From JABABD01 sp965530995 (GTDB taxonomy: Bacteria; Bacteroidota; Bacteroidia; Flavobacteriales; Flavobacteriaceae), in NCBI GenBank assembly GCA_965530995.1, contig CBESOB010000163.1, positions 1 through 6,511 of the forward strand: a stretch of 6,511 nucleotides of DNA. Reading direction: 5' to 3'. This document shows, piece after piece, positions 5,358 to 6,511 of the stretch; the first letter of the stretch is position 1, and the number at the start of each line of letters is the position of its first letter. The notes under the pieces are model-generated. The model did no database searches, was not told where the DNA came from, and worked only from the letters and a program-made list of their open reading frames with translations. The translations under genes and the position numbers were made by a program.

Positions 5358-6511
5358 TTAGTTGTCATCGGATGTTATCTCGATGCCATTTTCGTCGATA
5401 TTTACTTTAACATTATCTGTTTTGGCCTTAACACCATCCTCATCTATTATAAGACTGCCGTTATCACTTTTTATTTCGACGCCATCCTCATTTACCTTGA
5501 TACCTCTTTCGTCATCATGGATATCTACTTTTATCTCGAAGTCGTCTTCACAGTCCAAACAGACCATATCACCTTCAATGACCTTTAAGTAGTGTTCTTC
5601 AGAACCGTTTTTTAAGATATCATTATAGTGATCTGAATTTCTATGGTATGAATATGTATTGTCATCTGCGTAAACTGTAGTACCTTCTGGTAGGTAAAGT
5701 GTCAATTCTACTTTTTGGTCATGGTACTTATTTTTCAAGGCGGTTGTCAAGTAAGAATTAAGCAAAAGCGTTTTGTTATTCAATTCATAACTATAATTGA
5801 TGTTATCGGCCAATTCCTTAGCTTCTTGATAGGTCCTCGCATCCGCAATTTTTTCAATCCCTATGGAAGCTACTGAATCTTTTGTTGATCTAACAATCAG
5901 CCTTACATCAGACGAATAAATCATTTTCTCATCATTTTCGTCGTAAATCAATCTAAAAGGCTCGCTACTATACCTGCCAAATCGATTGGTATAGGTAGAG
6001 TTACTGGCCATTACTATGTTGAGAGTGTCGTTAGAAGTTATCATTAGTTCCTTCTGTGCCGAAACACTGGCATCCATGGCATGTTCTGCAACTTGCCTAA
6101 TGCCCAAAACTGCCAATGAAATGATAGATATCAACCATAACCCAAGTAGACTAAGTTTGGCAATGGTTCCAATGGATTTCAAATTATTTACCAGAATTTT
6201 CAAGCCTAGATAAAAGAGTATGAAAAACGGAATTCCGACTGCAAACAATGTCAATAATGATATTAACCATATAGGCGCGCTACTGCTCATTGCTGCTTCG
6301 GCAAAATCGAAGCCTGGCACATGTATGGCATCTGCAATTCCTGTGGTAAGAAGCGCAATTACAAGCCCTATTAAAGTGGCTGCGCCCGTAATGATCATAA
6401 TGACCCCTATGAACTTGGCGAATACCTTCAAGAAAAACATGATGACATCGCCTAAAGTATCAAAAAAAGACTTTGAACTCGATTTTATTCGTTCGCCTTG
6501 CCTGGGTAGGT
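5358..6511 (-). CDS. PspC-domain membrane protein, C-terminal part (5' end beyond the window)
   Basis: The frame stays open past the Met codon at 6440 to the window edge, adding 23 codons that include GERIKSSSKSFFDTLGDVI. That linker is what I expect after the PspC domain in Flavobacteriia homologues, so the PspC domain itself and the true start lie outside. In numbering from that Met, three hydrophobic segments are visible at about 11-34, 56-83 and 91-114. A large, probably extracytoplasmic, domain of about 245 residues follows. It contains LTLYLPEGTTVYADD (246-260), the only two visible cysteines in CLDC (294-297), and three acidic repeats with the core DGV/NGI at the C-terminus (311-360). 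PspC proteins are linked to envelope stress in Proteobacteria; the role in Bacteroidota is not established. Two head-GIN genes follow in the same direction. Assignment rests on remembered family architecture because the PspC domain is not in view. Confidence 0.82.
   Translation of the reverse strand, partial: LPRQGERIKSSSKSFFDTLGDVIMFFLKVFAKFIGVIMIITGAATLIGLVIALLTTGIADAIHVPGFDFAEAAMSSSAPIWLISLLTLFAVGIPFFILFYLGLKILVNNLKSIGTIAKLSLLGLWLISIISLAVLGIRQVAEHAMDASVSAQKELMITSNDTLNIVMASNSTYTNRFGRYSSEPFRLIYDENDEKMIYSSDVRLIVRSTKDSVASIGIEKIADARTYQEAKELADNINYSYELNNKTLLLNSYLTTALKNKYHDQKVELTLYLPEGTTVYADDNTYSYHRNSDHYNDILKNGSEEHYLKVIEGDMVCLDCEDDFEIKVDIHDDERGIKVNEDGVEIKSDNGSLIIDEDGVKAKTDNVKVNIDENGIEITSDDN
5361..5510 (-). 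repeat. Three tandem 16-17-residue acidic repeats at the PspC protein C-terminus
   Basis: The last 50 residues divide into ERGIKVNEDGVEIKSDN, GSLIIDEDGVKAKTDN and VKVNIDENGIEITSDDN. The shared core is a hydrophobic strand, then (N/D)E(D/N)G(V/I), a second strand, then (S/T)D. The DNA repeats with a period of about 50 bases, and similarity is visible at nucleotide level too. The pattern suggests short beta hairpins or a beta-roll. Confidence 0.8.

Noticed and set aside
5362..5592. Plus-strand open frames opposite the PspC protein C-terminus
   Set aside because: These are antisense readings of the repeat-bearing C-terminus, with low-complexity composition and no gene-like features.
6438..6440. 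ATG on the minus strand as the start of the PspC-type gene
   Set aside because: The frame continues without a stop to the window edge, and the added residues (GERIKSSSKSFFDTLGDVI) fit the linker expected before the first visible membrane segment, so the gene is cut by the window rather than starting here.

Overview
The window looks like chromosomal DNA from a Bacteroidota bacterium, most likely a member of the Flavobacteriaceae. The supporting signs are AT-rich DNA, weak or absent Shine-Dalgarno sequences, two exact matches to the Bacteroidota -7 promoter element TAnnTTTG upstream of genes, and protein families typical of that group: a PspC-domain membrane protein followed by head-GIN (DUF2807) proteins, and a small secreted lipocalin-like protein. 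I see no mobile element, RNA gene, CRISPR array or phage gene.

Layout from left to right: (1) 80-1849, plus strand: a cytoplasmic GH13 subfamily 18 sugar phosphorylase of the sucrose phosphorylase type, with an extra segment of about 65 residues before the nucleophile motif. A possible AT-rich terminator lies at 1857-1898. (2) 1884-2357, minus strand: a small secreted lipocalin-like protein, convergent with gene 1. (3) 2358-2508: a divergent intergenic region with three inverted repeats just upstream of a good Bacteroidota-type promoter. (4) 2545-3522, plus strand: trxB, thioredoxin reductase; promoter placement favours the ATG at 2545 over one 12 codons upstream. (5) 3533-4381, minus strand: a secreted head-GIN-type protein, convergent with trxB. 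(6) 4516-5241, minus strand: a head-GIN lipoprotein with six regularly spaced TSG(S/G)D motifs. (7) 5358 to the right edge, minus strand: the C-terminal part of a PspC-domain membrane protein, cut by the window end.

Genes 7, 6 and 5 point the same way and are probably read in that order as an envelope-associated module: a multi-spanning membrane protein with a large, probably extracytoplasmic C-terminal domain, then two exported beta-helix-like proteins, one lipid-anchored and one probably soluble. PspC followed by DUF2807 is a combination I know from Flavobacteriia, often behind a PadR-type regulator; any such regulator would be outside this window. The module's biochemical role is not established. 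The phosphorylase, the lipocalin-like protein and trxB show no clear functional link to it or to each other. Overall this is mostly ordinary core or near-core DNA; the most interesting parts are the repeat-bearing exported domains, the insert in the phosphorylase, and the dyad-rich trxB upstream region.
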